This document shows, in pieces, positions 20,198 to 29,549 of a DNA stretch of 52,589 nucleotides. The notes under the pieces were generated by a model, which worked only from the letters and a program-made list of their open reading frames with translations, searched no databases and had not been told where the DNA came from. Made by a program: the position numbers and the translations under genes. The DNA is from Chrysophaeum taylorii (Eukaryota > Sar > Pelagophyceae > Pelagomonadales > Pelagomonadaceae). Each line of letters opens with the position of its first letter. Positions within the stretch are counted from its first letter, which is position 1. The stretch spans positions 1 through 52,589 of the forward strand of contig JAQMWT010000583.1 of NCBI GenBank assembly GCA_029834535.1, in the 5' to 3' direction.

Positions 20198-21871
20198 ATG
20201 CGAGCGGAAATCTCTACGGCACTCAACTCGATATATGAATCTGCTGACTCTTTACTGTTTGTGGAACTTACGACCTTCATATCTATGCGCCTACCCATTA
20301 CTACATTTTGGGAAGCTGCTCCTGCTATTACTTCTATTGGCTGCTACAGAGGCCCCAAACGTGAACGTTTCATCCTGTCATCCTATTGTACGCAGTGTCT
20401 CAACGACTTAGGACAGCCTACATTTCTTGCTTCTACCACATATAATTCGAAGTCACAAGCACCTAGTGAACTCCCCACTGAAGTACTGAGTCACCTCAAC
20501 ACAGATGACCACAAGAAGAATGGTCATATTCCCATCTCAACTATCACCACTAACATTTGTTGTGCTTGTCACAACACCGATCAGGCGCCCATACAACCTA
20601 ACGTATGTGCACGTAATGCTACTTCCTTCCAACCCTCCTGTAATGGGTGCTCAGCCGGTCATATACGCGCAACCATCATACGCACGTATCATTTGCCAAA
20701 GGAGCTACATGTTCTCTTGACCAGAAATCTAACGCAACACTCGTCACTTGCTCATTTAGTCTTATCAGTAACCGATGCAGCCACAGACTCCACTACTCAA
20801 TTACCATTGGCACTGGATCTTCGGCTTATTACTCAGATGCACCTGGAGCATCTTAACTTTCTTGTAACGCTCGAGCGAACACAAGCTCGTAAAACTCAGG
20901 CTATGTTCAAGCCCACCAAATACCACCATGTGATTCATACTGTTATCCAATCGTGGGTACAACACCTTGACGACTACGTATCATCCTCAGACGATACAAA
21001 GCCGCCATCACTCTTGAATGTAATGTTCGGTTCCACCTATACTTCGGCCGAACGTCAAGACTTTCTGCACTTCCTAAACACGAAATACCCCTCACTTGCA
21101 CAGCATGTGTTGACCGAAATGTCATCTAACTACTCACTTCCCTCATCAGAATCTACTCTGGAAATGTCTTCGCCATCGACACACCCTGCTCCTTCTGCCT
21201 CGCCTGATGATGTCGATGCAATGCGTCAACAAGTCGAACAACTCCAGGAAACTCTTCGCCTATATATTCGCAAGGTCAACACCCTTAGCGCTGAAAATCT
21301 ATCTCTGCACACAGATCTACAGGCAGCCATTGCTTCAATTACCTCCCTGGAAAACCGGCTCTTTCCTCCTACAGCCAATGCACACGTGCTGCTTGTAACA
21401 CTGTTCAAGATCACAGAGCTACTGTCTCGCTTAACGCTAACAGCTCATGATCAATATGCCGCCAACCATTCCTCCACGGACGATCACCTCCATCATCTGC
21501 GTGATAAGTTGCTCTCGCGTATTCAAAGCATTCCCTTCGCATGTGAATCGGAAGACTCTTCTATCTTCTCGGATCCGTTCGCTGAGTCCAACTTCTTGGA
21601 AAACCGACTGGACACACAACAACTTGACTCACTAGTGCCATCCCTACTGAATGCTTTACTTGCACTCACGTTTCGTATGGTACCACACCACTCTACTATT
21701 GGCGTTCACCGCCTGACAGCAGAAGCTGACGAAGACGATACCGATATCCTCGAACCAGTAACGTCCACTACCTCAGATAGCTTTAACACACTGTCTGTCG
21801 TACCTGTGTTTCGTAATGCTCTGTTCAAAAGCGTCAAGTCGACTCTCAGCTCCACCAAGTCCAAGCCCTAA
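20198..21871 (+). CDS. Extra element ORF downstream of RNase H: Cys-rich and coiled-coil protein
   Basis: The 557-residue frame with an ATG start is in the same reading frame as gag-protease and RT. Residues about 65-155 hold Cys pairs (YCTQC, CCACH, CNGC) of zinc-ribbon character. At 21112-21132 a diverged SLNY motif (T-E-M-S-S-N-Y) splits the protein. Beyond it, residues about 345-400 form a clear coiled coil (MRQQVEQLQETLRLYIRKVN and following), then a helical, acidic tail. Copia elements of the usual kind end with RNase H. Some plant elements carry an env-like ORF here, but this one has no signal peptide or membrane segment. Function unknown; it may be a nucleic-acid-binding or second structural protein. 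Confidence 0.75.
   Translation: MRAEISTALNSIYESADSLLFVELTTFISMRLPITTFWEAAPAITSIGCYRGPKRERFILSSYCTQCLNDLGQPTFLASTTYNSKSQAPSELPTEVLSHLNTDDHKKNGHIPISTITTNICCACHNTDQAPIQPNVCARNATSFQPSCNGCSAGHIRATIIRTYHLPKELHVLLTRNLTQHSSLAHLVLSVTDAATDSTTQLPLALDLRLITQMHLEHLNFLVTLERTQARKTQAMFKPTKYHHVIHTVIQSWVQHLDDYVSSSDDTKPPSLLNVMFGSTYTSAERQDFLHFLNTKYPSLAQHVLTEMSSNYSLPSSESTLEMSSPSTHPAPSASPDDVDAMRQQVEQLQETLRLYIRKVNTLSAENLSLHTDLQAAIASITSLENRLFPPTANAHVLLVTLFKITELLSRLTLTAHDQYAANHSSTDDHLHHLRDKLLSRIQSIPFACESEDSSIFSDPFAESNFLENRLDTQQLDSLVPSLLNALLALTFRMVPHHSTIGVHRLTAEADEDDTDILEPVTSTTSDSFNTLSVVPVFRNALFKSVKSTLSSTKSKP
21112..21132 (+). other. SLNY-like site E inside extra ORF
   Basis: GACCGAAATGTCATCTAACTA differs from site B at 3 of 21 positions and encodes T-E-M-S-S-N then Y, in frame, between the Cys-rich and coiled-coil halves. 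Confidence 0.65.
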
Positions 21872-22020
21872 GACACCCTGTTACACTCTTGATGCCTCTT
21901 ATGTGACCTCTGAGACCATCAAGACTGTATTCTCCTTCCTTTCTTTTTTTCTTTCTTTCTTCTTCATCATCATCTTTCTCAAGAGATGCTCTACAGTCGC
22001 ACCTTGCGCTTAAGACATCT

Positions 22021-22028
22021 CGAGGGGG
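22021..22028 (+). other. Polypurine tract
   Basis: cgaggggg lies directly before the 3' LTR, the expected primer for plus-strand synthesis. Confidence 0.75.
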
Positions 22029-22339
22029 TACAGAGAAACCTGCTGCCTCTTACCCTTATCCATCCGTTGAGAATCTCTTCCTTACCCTTTCTTCTTCCTT
22101 TCTACACAATCAAATAGTCCTCTCATTTGTGCCTACGCTCATCATCATGGTCTAGCGCGTCCCGAGGTATGTAGCACTATACACTTAATAACCTTTCTCG
22201 TGTAGTTCTAGATACCGCCTGTTATGTTCTGAGGATATAGGGAACATAACCTTCATTCCCCGAATTAACCTTCCAGACGCTCACGATGAGACGGGATGGT
22301 TTCCCAGGTGACTCACCACTGCTTGCTAAATGCTCTGCA
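22029..22339 (+). repeat. 3' LTR
   Basis: The LTR is 311 bp and aligns end to end with 10545-10857. It starts TACAGAG (one change from TGCAGAG) and ends CTCTGCA. Confidence 0.92.
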
Positions 22340-22397
22340 GGATTTAGTGAAGGATGACGAATTCGAACATGTCTACATTCATCCACGTGAGTATGTT
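22340..22397 (+). repeat. Right member of 58-bp direct repeat
   Basis: It begins at the first base after the 3' LTR and matches 10478-10535 with three mismatches. Confidence 0.85.
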
Positions 22398-22402
22398 CCT
22401 GC

Positions 22403-22639
22403 AGGTTCGCAGTGGGACTGGGTATGGCCGGGTGGCACAAACGGAGCGTTATCGACGAGTTGGTTGTCGGTCACGTCGCGGTCTCCGCGTCGTATGGCGA
22501 CAAGCCTGATGATCACTCTCCGCCGACACCCCTTTCGGCGCCCCTTGTATACAGACCCCGGTGATTCTGGACCGGCTCCTGTCGGCCTGGCCAGGCTCCT
22601 ATGCTTGGGAGAGGTCTGAAGCAAGTAAGTAAGTAAGTT
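22403..22639 (+). mobile_element. Retroposon copy 3
   Basis: This is a plus-strand member of the family at 833-1046 and 9251-9618. It has the terminal hairpin-like sequence, GAGGTCTGAA and an (AAGT)n tail. It directly abuts the 58-bp repeat beside the copia element. No target duplication of its own was seen. Confidence 0.7.
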
Positions 22640-24118
22640 AGGGTGACTGTGTTAATTAAGCGCGTAATTGATTCGTCACATGGTTGATTCGAACGTGTTG
22701 CATTCGTGATTGCTGTCAGAAACTCATGCGAAACGATGTTCTAGGTGTAGTACGGAAAACAACATTTCAACAACCTTGCTGAACAAACCATGCATCTTGA
22801 GTTAATCGGCGGGGGTCAATTGTGATGTGTCACCCGAAATCCAAATGAAATCAACAAGATGATAACGTGTCTACGGCGGCGATTGCGGCGCTCAGGTCAT
22901 CGTCGAGCAGTGTCGCAGTTAATGATACGAACCTCTGGGCTTCAAATTCTGTGGGAGACATCCATCAGTAGGTCGTCGGAAGTTTGGAACTTGCGGTAAG
23001 AACGGCGACTGGTGGCGCAAACACTCACGCGGTGCGTCGGGGACGTCGAAGTGTCTTTCCTTCTTCTCGAACGACACAGCCAAAAACCAGGGGACAATAC
23101 GCGGCGCGTCGCCGTGCGACCGATCATTTCACGACCTTCCCTTTCCGGGACTGATATGACTCGCATGCCTCTACGCTTCGACTGACGGCTGCCACCGCGC
23201 GAGTATTTCGGTTTCGCAGTAGAGGAGCTGTAAAGGCCACGGTTCCTCGGACCTGTACGTTCCCCTCTCGGCCCCGCGCACGTCCTCGGCCACCTCGACT
23301 TGAACACCCAAGCTGGCGACGCTCAGCGCAAAGTCGACGACTCTAGGCACGATGCCCTTGGCGCCTTAACTACCGCATCGCCGGGGACGCCGTCCACATG
23401 GTCTCCAACCTTTAAGACAACCACAAAAACGTAAACCACACAAAAAACGAGCGCGCGTTCTGTTGCACACGTTCCAAAGTGAATAATCTGCGAGGGCGTG
23501 ACAAAGGGCAGCGAGGTCGCATAACCTTTCCCGCCACCTTCCCCGCAAAAATAAGGTTCATTTATCATAAACCCGCCGTAGCCTCTTCGGGCACGTTGGT
23601 TGGTCGACGACGCCGGAGATAAAGAAAAGTACGCGCCCTGTGACACCGACCCGCCTGCTCTCGAGAATACAGGTGTGCCCCTTTCATATTATCACTAACT
23701 AAAAAATTCCTGTGTGTGGAGACCCCCCCCCCCCCGCCGCTGCGATGGGCCTGCTGCATCACCCCGCATGGCATATTCGCGCATTCATCATCCTAGCGTA
23801 TAGTGGGCCCTTGGTAGACGTCAAGATCGCCTGCCGAGTTCGAAGTTTCTTAGGCAGGTGGAGGTGGTCCACGGCCACCGCGCGAAGAACGAGCAGGTCC
23901 GTCCCCTAGGGAGTGCGAGAAGAGTGACCATCGATCGATAGGTAGCGCAGTCCCGAAGAAAGGGCAACGGAGCGGCTGCATCCATCGCCTTTTTTCTTAT
24001 AGGCGAGGTGAGCTGTTGTTACTCCCATCACCCCTTGTTCTTCGCGACCGCGCGACCACCCCGGAGGCAGCTGCTATCTGTGCCGGAAATTTAGTAATCG
24101 ACGAAAAAAGCAGGAGCG
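22640..24118. other. About 1.5 kb without a supported gene
   Basis: Scattered short frames on both strands lack recognisable domains. A run of 13 or so C bases lies at about 23722-23735. The last 150 bp are the 5' flank of the Rab GDI gene. Confidence 0.5.
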
Positions 24119-25546
24119 ATGGAGGAGGCGGACGCGCAGACCGTCGAGGAGAATGCCCCCGTTGCGGCGTTTCCGTGGCTGCCCGAGGGGTGCGAAGCGA
24201 TGGCCGACGGAGAATACGACGCCATAGTGATGGGTACCGGGCTGAAGGAGTGCATAATGTCGGGGCTGTTGTCGACGATGGGGAAAAAGGTGCTCCACGT
24301 GGACCGGAACAACTACTACGGCGCGGATTCGGCGTCGTTAAACTTGTCAAACCTGTACGCCAAGTTCAACGGCGGCGCCGAGCCACCCCAGCAGTTCTAC
24401 GAGGCGTTGGGCCACAACCGCGACTTCAACGTGGACCTGATTCCCAAGTGTATCATGGCTTGCGGGAAGCTGGTGAAGATGCTGCTGCACACCAAGGTGA
24501 CGCGATATCTCGAGTTCAAGTCCCTCGACGCGTCGTACGTGTACCGGAACGGAAAGGTCTACAAAGTTCCGGCAACGGCGACGGAAGCCTTGAGCTCGTC
24601 CCTATTGGGTCTTTTCGAGAAGCGACGATTCCGCAAGTTTCTCATGTACGTTGCCAACTACGAACACGGGAACCCGAAAACCTACGAGGGTCACGATCTC
24701 ACCAAGGAGACGATGAACGAGTTGTACGAAAAGTTCGGGCTCGAGAAAGCTACGAGAGAATTTGTCGGGCACGCGATGGCTCTCCGCCTCGACGACAAAT
24801 ATCTCGACGAGCCCGCGCTCCCCGCGTTCGAGGCGATCAAGCTCTATTGCTATTCGCTCGACCGCTACGGCAAGTCGCCCTACATCTACCCCATGTACGG
24901 CCTCGGCGGCCTGCCCGAAGGCTTCTCCAGGTTGTGCGCGATCCACGGCGGCACCTTCATGCTCAACCGCTCGATCGACGAGGTCTTGTTCGACAAAGAC
25001 GGCAAAGCCTGGGGCGTGCGGGGAGGCAATCAGGTCGCCAAGGCCGACATCGTCCTCGGCGACCCCTCCTACTTTCCTAACAAGAGAACCAAGGTCGGCC
25101 GCGTCGTCAGGTCCATCTGCTTTCTCTCTCACCCAATCCCCAACACGAACAACGCCGAGTCTCTCCAGATCATCATCCCGGCTGCCCAGGTCGGCCGCAC
25201 CCACGACATCTATGTCGTCATGGTCTCCAATTCGCACCAAGTCACCGCCCCGGGGAAGTATGTCGCGATCTGTTCGACCACCGTCGAGACCGACAATCCC
25301 ACCACCGAGCTCGAGCCCGCGCTCGCCATCCTCGGGTCGATCATGACCAAGTTCGACGACGTCGTTGACCTCTACGAGCCCGCCAATGGCGACGGTTCCC
25401 AAGACCACTGCTTCATCTCAACGTCCTTCGATGCCACCTCCCACTTCGAAACCACCTCTAACGACGTCCTCGACCTCTACTTCAAGGTTACGGGCGCGCG
25501 CCTCGACCTCACCATCAACGCCGACTCCACCAAGGGCGACTACTAA
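24119..25546 (+). CDS. GDI1: Rab GDP-dissociation inhibitor
   Basis: It extracts prenylated GDP-bound Rab GTPases from membranes and keeps them soluble in the cytosol for recycling in vesicle traffic. The frame gives 475 residues, but the family normally starts at the M in MADGEYDAIVMGTGLKE. That ATG is at 24200 and would give 448 residues, the usual GDI length. Both ATGs have a purine at -3. Seen: the FAD-like dinucleotide fold signature DAIVMGTGLKECIMSG, HVDRNNYYG, the Rab-binding YMYPMYGLGGLPEGFSRL-type segment (here YPMYGLGGLPEGFSRLCA) and the SICFLSHPIPNTN segment. The full GDI architecture is present without introns. REP proteins share the fold but are longer. Confidence 0.96.
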   Translation: MEEADAQTVEENAPVAAFPWLPEGCEAMADGEYDAIVMGTGLKECIMSGLLSTMGKKVLHVDRNNYYGADSASLNLSNLYAKFNGGAEPPQQFYEALGHNRDFNVDLIPKCIMACGKLVKMLLHTKVTRYLEFKSLDASYVYRNGKVYKVPATATEALSSSLLGLFEKRRFRKFLMYVANYEHGNPKTYEGHDLTKETMNELYEKFGLEKATREFVGHAMALRLDDKYLDEPALPAFEAIKLYCYSLDRYGKSPYIYPMYGLGGLPEGFSRLCAIHGGTFMLNRSIDEVLFDKDGKAWGVRGGNQVAKADIVLGDPSYFPNKRTKVGRVVRSICFLSHPIPNTNNAESLQIIIPAAQVGRTHDIYVVMVSNSHQVTAPGKYVAICSTTVETDNPTTELEPALAILGSIMTKFDDVVDLYEPANGDGSQDHCFISTSFDATSHFETTSNDVLDLYFKVTGARLDLTINADSTKGDY

Positions 25547-26537
25547 CTCACACCCCTCTGCGCATGTGTCCTTCCTCTCGCTCTCTGTCTCTTCTTCGAC
25601 GGCAATCTCGTCTCCTTTTCTTCTTGGTTTATTCCCTACGACAAAATAAAACAACTCGCGACAACAACAACGACGACGACAAAAACGTGCGGTGCTTTCT
25701 TTCTTTCTTTCTTTCTTTCTTTCCTTCCACGTTTTTCTCGCATCTGCCTGCCGTTGTGTAATTGAATTAACGCTCTCCCTGCTCTATCGCGCGTCCAGAA
25801 TCTGAGCATGCCAGGTCTTCCTTCCTCTCTTCCTATCGGCGGCGGCGGCGGCGGCGGCGTGATGATTGGGCTCGTCTACGTTTGACCCCCACGAGTAGAC
25901 GAGTAGTACACTGCAGCGCGGCACAACATTGCACCTGCTGCTCGATGCTGCTGCTGCCGCTGCTGCTGCAAACGACGCCGGCCGGTTCGTCCACACGTCA
26001 AACGCCGGCCGTCAAGTTGCCTGCGGAACAAGAAAGCAGCGGCGTGGGTCGTCCTGCGCGAAGAAGAAGCAGCGCATATGCGAGAGCACGCGCCGGAGCT
26101 CGAGACGCCGCGGTGTAAGGCCATCGAACACAGAACGCGCGCTTTGTTGTTCTACGAGGCCGCGTCACAAAACGAAGCGAAAAGGATCGAGCGGTGCGCA
26201 CATCCGCGACGACCAGGTCGTCGCGTGAACACAGACCACCCAGCTCTGCGCTCGCTTTGAAAAAGAAAGAAAGCTGTGCAATCAAAAGGCCTAATGACCA
26301 CAGTTCGCGATCGGGATGCGATGCGCCCTTGCGCGCGACGACGATGGTGTACCTACCTACCTCAGGGCCATAACATGTACGCCGCCAATCTCATGACACC
26401 CATGACGGCAGTGGCCACCACCACCTGCGAGGGTGCGCCACTCCGGATGAGACGGACGGACGCTCTGGTAGTCAGTCTTGGAAGAAAAGCAAAAACCGTA
26501 GAGGTCCGATTCGACTTTTAGGAAGGAAGGAGGAAAA
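25547..26537. other. Intergenic region with simple repeats
   Basis: It contains aaaataaaa (about 25640), (GAC/AAC)n, (CTTT)n at 25697-25722, (GGC)n at 25838-25859 and (CTG)n near 25945-25970. No gene is supported; the frames on both strands are low-complexity. Confidence 0.55.
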
Positions 26538-27926
26538 ATGCGAAACGGATCGAGCAGTAGGCCGTCGAACGGACGGAGAATAATGATGATGTTGATTGGG
26601 GTGTTGATGCTTCCAGGAGTGGAGGCGGAGAAGCGGGTGACGCGCGTGACGCGCCCCGAGTTGAACCTCATCGACAGTCCCGTGATTCCCGGGGAGCGTA
26701 AGTGGGGCATCTTTAAGCGCAAGTTCGGCAAGTCGTACGCGAGTCCCGAAGAGGAGGCGGCGGCCTTCGCGGCGTTCTTGGAGAACGACGCCGCCATCGT
26801 CGCCCACAACGCCAAGCCCTCGAACTACAGCCTCGGGCACAACGCGTTCTCGGACATGAGGTGGGCGCAGTTCCGCGAGGAACGCATCGGGGGGTATCGT
26901 CCGCGAGAGAGGACGCGCGAGCCGCCGCCGCGCCGGAACGCGAACTCGACTGTTCCGGATTCGATCGACTGGGTCGCCCTCGGGGCCGTGACGGGGGTCA
27001 AGGACCAGGGGAGCTGCGGGTCGTGCTGGGCATTTTCGACGACGGGAAGCCTCGAGGGCGCGTATCAGATCGCGTCGGGGAAGCTCGTGTCGCTGAGCGA
27101 ACAGATGCTAGTCGATTGCGACACGAAAGACGACGGGTGCGAGGGCGGTCTGATGGACGACGCGTTCGCCTGGATCGATGCCAACGGCGGGATCTGCGCG
27201 GAGGCGGACTACTCGTACGCGGGCGTGGACGAGTCTTGCTCGGCGTCTTGCGTCGACGTTGTCTCGCTTACTTCTTACGACGACGTCGCGGAACTCGACG
27301 AGGAGGCGCTCAAGGAGGCCGTCGCGCAGCAGCCCGTCTCGGTGGCCATCGAGGCCGACAAGAGCGTGTTCCAGTTATACTCGAGCGGCGTCCTAGACTC
27401 GACGGCCTGCGGAACATCGCTGGATCACGGCGTTTTGATCGTCGGCTACGGCACCCTGGACGACATCGACTACTGGAAAGTAAAGAATTCCTGGGGCGCC
27501 TCGTGGGGCCTTGATGGTTACGTCCTCATTGCTCGCGGCGAGAACGTGTGCGGCATTGCCGCCGAACCATCCTACCCCTCCGTGGCCGCCGACGCGACCT
27601 ACGGCGCCGCCGCGTCGCACTACGGAGACCCCTACGCGGGTACCTGCTTGTCGGACGAGATAACGATCACCATCGAGGGCGTCTCGGGCGAAATCTGTGC
27701 CCCGACCTGCTCGATATTCTCCCCATGTCCGACCGACGTCCCCTCGGGCGTCGTCGCGACGCCCGAGTGCGCGCTCGAGGACGTCTCCTCCGGCCAGTCC
27801 TACTGCGCCCTCATCTGCTCCTCCACAACCGACCTCCAAGATCTCCGCGCTGGAGACTCCCAGTGCGGCACCGACGCCTCCTGTAAGTCCGTCTCGGGCG
27901 TCGGCGTCTGCACCTACGATTCCTAG
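26538..27926 (+). CDS. Papain-family (C1A) cysteine protease with Cys-rich C-terminal extension
   Basis: This is a secreted or vacuolar endopeptidase. It has 462 residues: a signal peptide (about 1-30, hydrophobic core MMMLIGVLMLPG), an I29-type inhibitory prodomain (about 55-120, with the FSDM element) and a mature domain from about residue 139. The oxyanion Gln157 and catalytic Cys163 lie in KDQGSCGSCWAFS, the catalytic His297 in LDHGVLIVGYG, and Asn317 in KNSWGASWG. The CEGG element and disulfide Cys residues of cathepsin L-like enzymes are present. After residue 350 comes an approximately 110-residue extension with ten Cys, which the core family lacks. It resembles granulin-bearing plant proteases in placement, but its Cys pattern is not a granulin. 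It has no introns. Confidence 0.95.
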   Translation: MRNGSSSRPSNGRRIMMMLIGVLMLPGVEAEKRVTRVTRPELNLIDSPVIPGERKWGIFKRKFGKSYASPEEEAAAFAAFLENDAAIVAHNAKPSNYSLGHNAFSDMRWAQFREERIGGYRPRERTREPPPRRNANSTVPDSIDWVALGAVTGVKDQGSCGSCWAFSTTGSLEGAYQIASGKLVSLSEQMLVDCDTKDDGCEGGLMDDAFAWIDANGGICAEADYSYAGVDESCSASCVDVVSLTSYDDVAELDEEALKEAVAQQPVSVAIEADKSVFQLYSSGVLDSTACGTSLDHGVLIVGYGTLDDIDYWKVKNSWGASWGLDGYVLIARGENVCGIAAEPSYPSVAADATYGAAASHYGDPYAGTCLSDEITITIEGVSGEICAPTCSIFSPCPTDVPSGVVATPECALEDVSSGQSYCALICSSTTDLQDLRAGDSQCGTDASCKSVSGVGVCTYDS

Positions 27927-29014
27927 TCGACCTCCGCAGCCACCACTCTTCTGTCCATACCTTTCTTCTTCTTCTTCTTCTTATTCTGGGGCTTTTACTT
28001 TTTGTGCACTCCGTTCGGCGCCCTCTTTTTATGAATGAATGATCCAATATTCGTCGATATCCCGTCGCGCGTATTTAGTCTAAGTTCGTTAGCCGGCACC
28101 CTCCCCGCATTACCGCTATCCAGCCAGCTCTACCCCCCCCCCTCGAGAGCGCCCTTCGTCATCATTCTCCACCCGTGTCGCCGTCGCGCGCGCGCGCTCC
28201 CATTTTCCTCTTCTTGGGTATCGTTCGTTCGTTCGATCGATCGTTCGTTCGATCGTTCGTTCGTTCGTTCGTTCGTTCGTTCGTTCGTTCGTTCGTTCGA
28301 GATGCCATCAGCACTGTAATTGATTGCCATCGTTGACTGCTGAACATTTTTTTCCGGCGCCCGTCACCCGACGTTTTTTTTTTTTGCGCCGAAGAAGGAC
28401 CGTGTTCTATGTTATTCGATATGTTCGAAGTATGTTCCAGTAGCAATCATCGACTTGTTCTACTGGTGATCGATAGCGATTAAATCCACACCCCCGTCGC
28501 ATTGCGCATTCAACCTCCATAAAATTAAAACTAGAGGGAACAATCGGGAGTATGATACAACAAACTTCGGTCTTTCACGCTGGGTTTGCCTCACGCGCTC
28601 CACCGGGGTGCTTGCGAATCCGCGCTACAACAGTCCGTGGAAGCGAGATGATGCGACGAACCTCGACTTGCTGAAGTCGAACCGGGCGTTGTTCGACGAC
28701 ATCCTCGCAGCCGGTTTCGAAGGGCGCGTAACTTCGACCCCGCTCCAAATTCGTCACGGCGCGAAGAGGCGCTGGCATATGATTCGTCGCCATCTCGATG
28801 CAGTCGCATCGAGCAGCCATATCCCCCGTGCGCATGGCCACAATCCGGCAGGTGGCGGCTGGTCGCCTCTTCTCCCGGACGACTGTGCATATTACGATTG
28901 TGAGTGAGGGCGGCAAACAAAGTAGCGAGAACCGAGCACTCAGATAGAAAAGAAGAGACCAAATAGAAAAGCAGGAGACCGTCATGCGCGCAGGGCGACG
29001 AGCGGTGGTGTTGC
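27927..29014. other. Intergenic region with tetranucleotide repeats
   Basis: It holds (CTT)n at 27965-27983, an almost pure GTTC/GATC tract at 28222-28299, and poly-T near 28374-28385. One plus-strand frame at 28608-28907 is open but starts on GTG and matches no family known to me. Confidence 0.5.
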
Positions 29015-29277
29015 TCATGACATCGCGAAGGAGCCGGCCATCCTCTCCTCCGTGAGACGGTTGTACCTCTGAGCGACCGCCGCCAAGTCGTTGGCGCAGA
29101 TTGGTATGATGTCCTCCATGATTTCAAAGAGAACGCTGTATTGCTCCCAATTGTATCCGGAACCGCGCTCGTCACGTCCGCGCCCGCCGCCGCGTTTCTT
29201 CCGCCCGCGGTGTTTTGCTCGGCATTGGCGTCATTTACCTCCTCCTCGTCGTTGTTGATGTCGTCGCGCTCTCTCAT
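29015..29277 (-). CDS. Possible small SANT/Myb-like (DUF6818-like) protein with a 41-nt intron
   Basis: From the ATG at 29277 an acidic N-terminus (MRERDDINNDEEE) is encoded. Removing 29198-29238 (GTAAAT...GGAAG on the minus strand, 41 nt) joins it in frame to KRGGGRGRDERGSGYNWEQ. That stretch resembles the basic lead and first helix of the SANT-like domain found in transposon-derived proteins of oomycetes and pelagophytes. The sequence then continues through EIMEDIIPICANDLAAVAQ to a TGA at 29015-29017, for about 73 residues in total. If the intron is not real, this is a frameshifted fragment. The domain call rests on pattern recognition only. Confidence 0.35.
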
Positions 29278-29549
29278 TTCAACCTCCAACGGCTACTTTT
29301 TTTCCCCTAGAGGCTCGAGAGAGGTAGGTGACTGCAATCAATGTGACGTTGTTATCACAATACCCACGTTATTAATTAGACAAAACTGACGTGTGCATGA
29401 CAACAAAGTTTGTACGTTTGCAAGTCACGTATACCACCAGGGTCAGCGTTCACATCAGTCAAGTCAACGGAGAGGCAAGAAGAAGGAATTCGCGTCGAGG
29501 AGAAGAAGGCACAAGGCAAGCAGAAAGTTGCGGAAAGAATCGTTCGAAG

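Larger units (their letters stand above)
10545..22339 (+). mobile_element. Giant Ty1/copia-type LTR retrotransposon, end-to-end copy
   Basis: The element is 11.8 kb, roughly twice the usual 5-6 kb of copia elements. The order is LTR, gag, protease, C5 DNA methyltransferase, integrase, RT-RNase H, an additional ORF, a purine tract and LTR. Integrase before RT places it in Ty1/copia. The two LTRs differ by about 10 substitutions and 4 small indels over about 310 bp (roughly 3 percent), so the insertion is not fresh. The frame is broken in gag (near 11704), methyltransferase (TAA near 14326), the integrase region and near the end of RT, and about 300 bp are deleted near 15320. Flanking 5-bp target duplications are not seen. 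Instead a 58-bp direct repeat flanks the element. Confidence 0.95.

Noticed and set aside
20198..21871. Extra copia ORF as an envelope protein
   Set aside because: There is no signal peptide, no membrane anchor and no sequon-rich ectodomain.
24325..24345. gtcgttaaactt in the Rab GDI gene resembles the SLNY motif
   Set aside because: It encodes the conserved GDI segment SASLNLSNLY, and the flanking bases do not match the 21-bp consensus. Coincidence.
28222..28299. Dense regular repeat that could suggest a CRISPR or satellite
   Set aside because: It is a simple GTTC/GATC tetranucleotide tract with no spacers.
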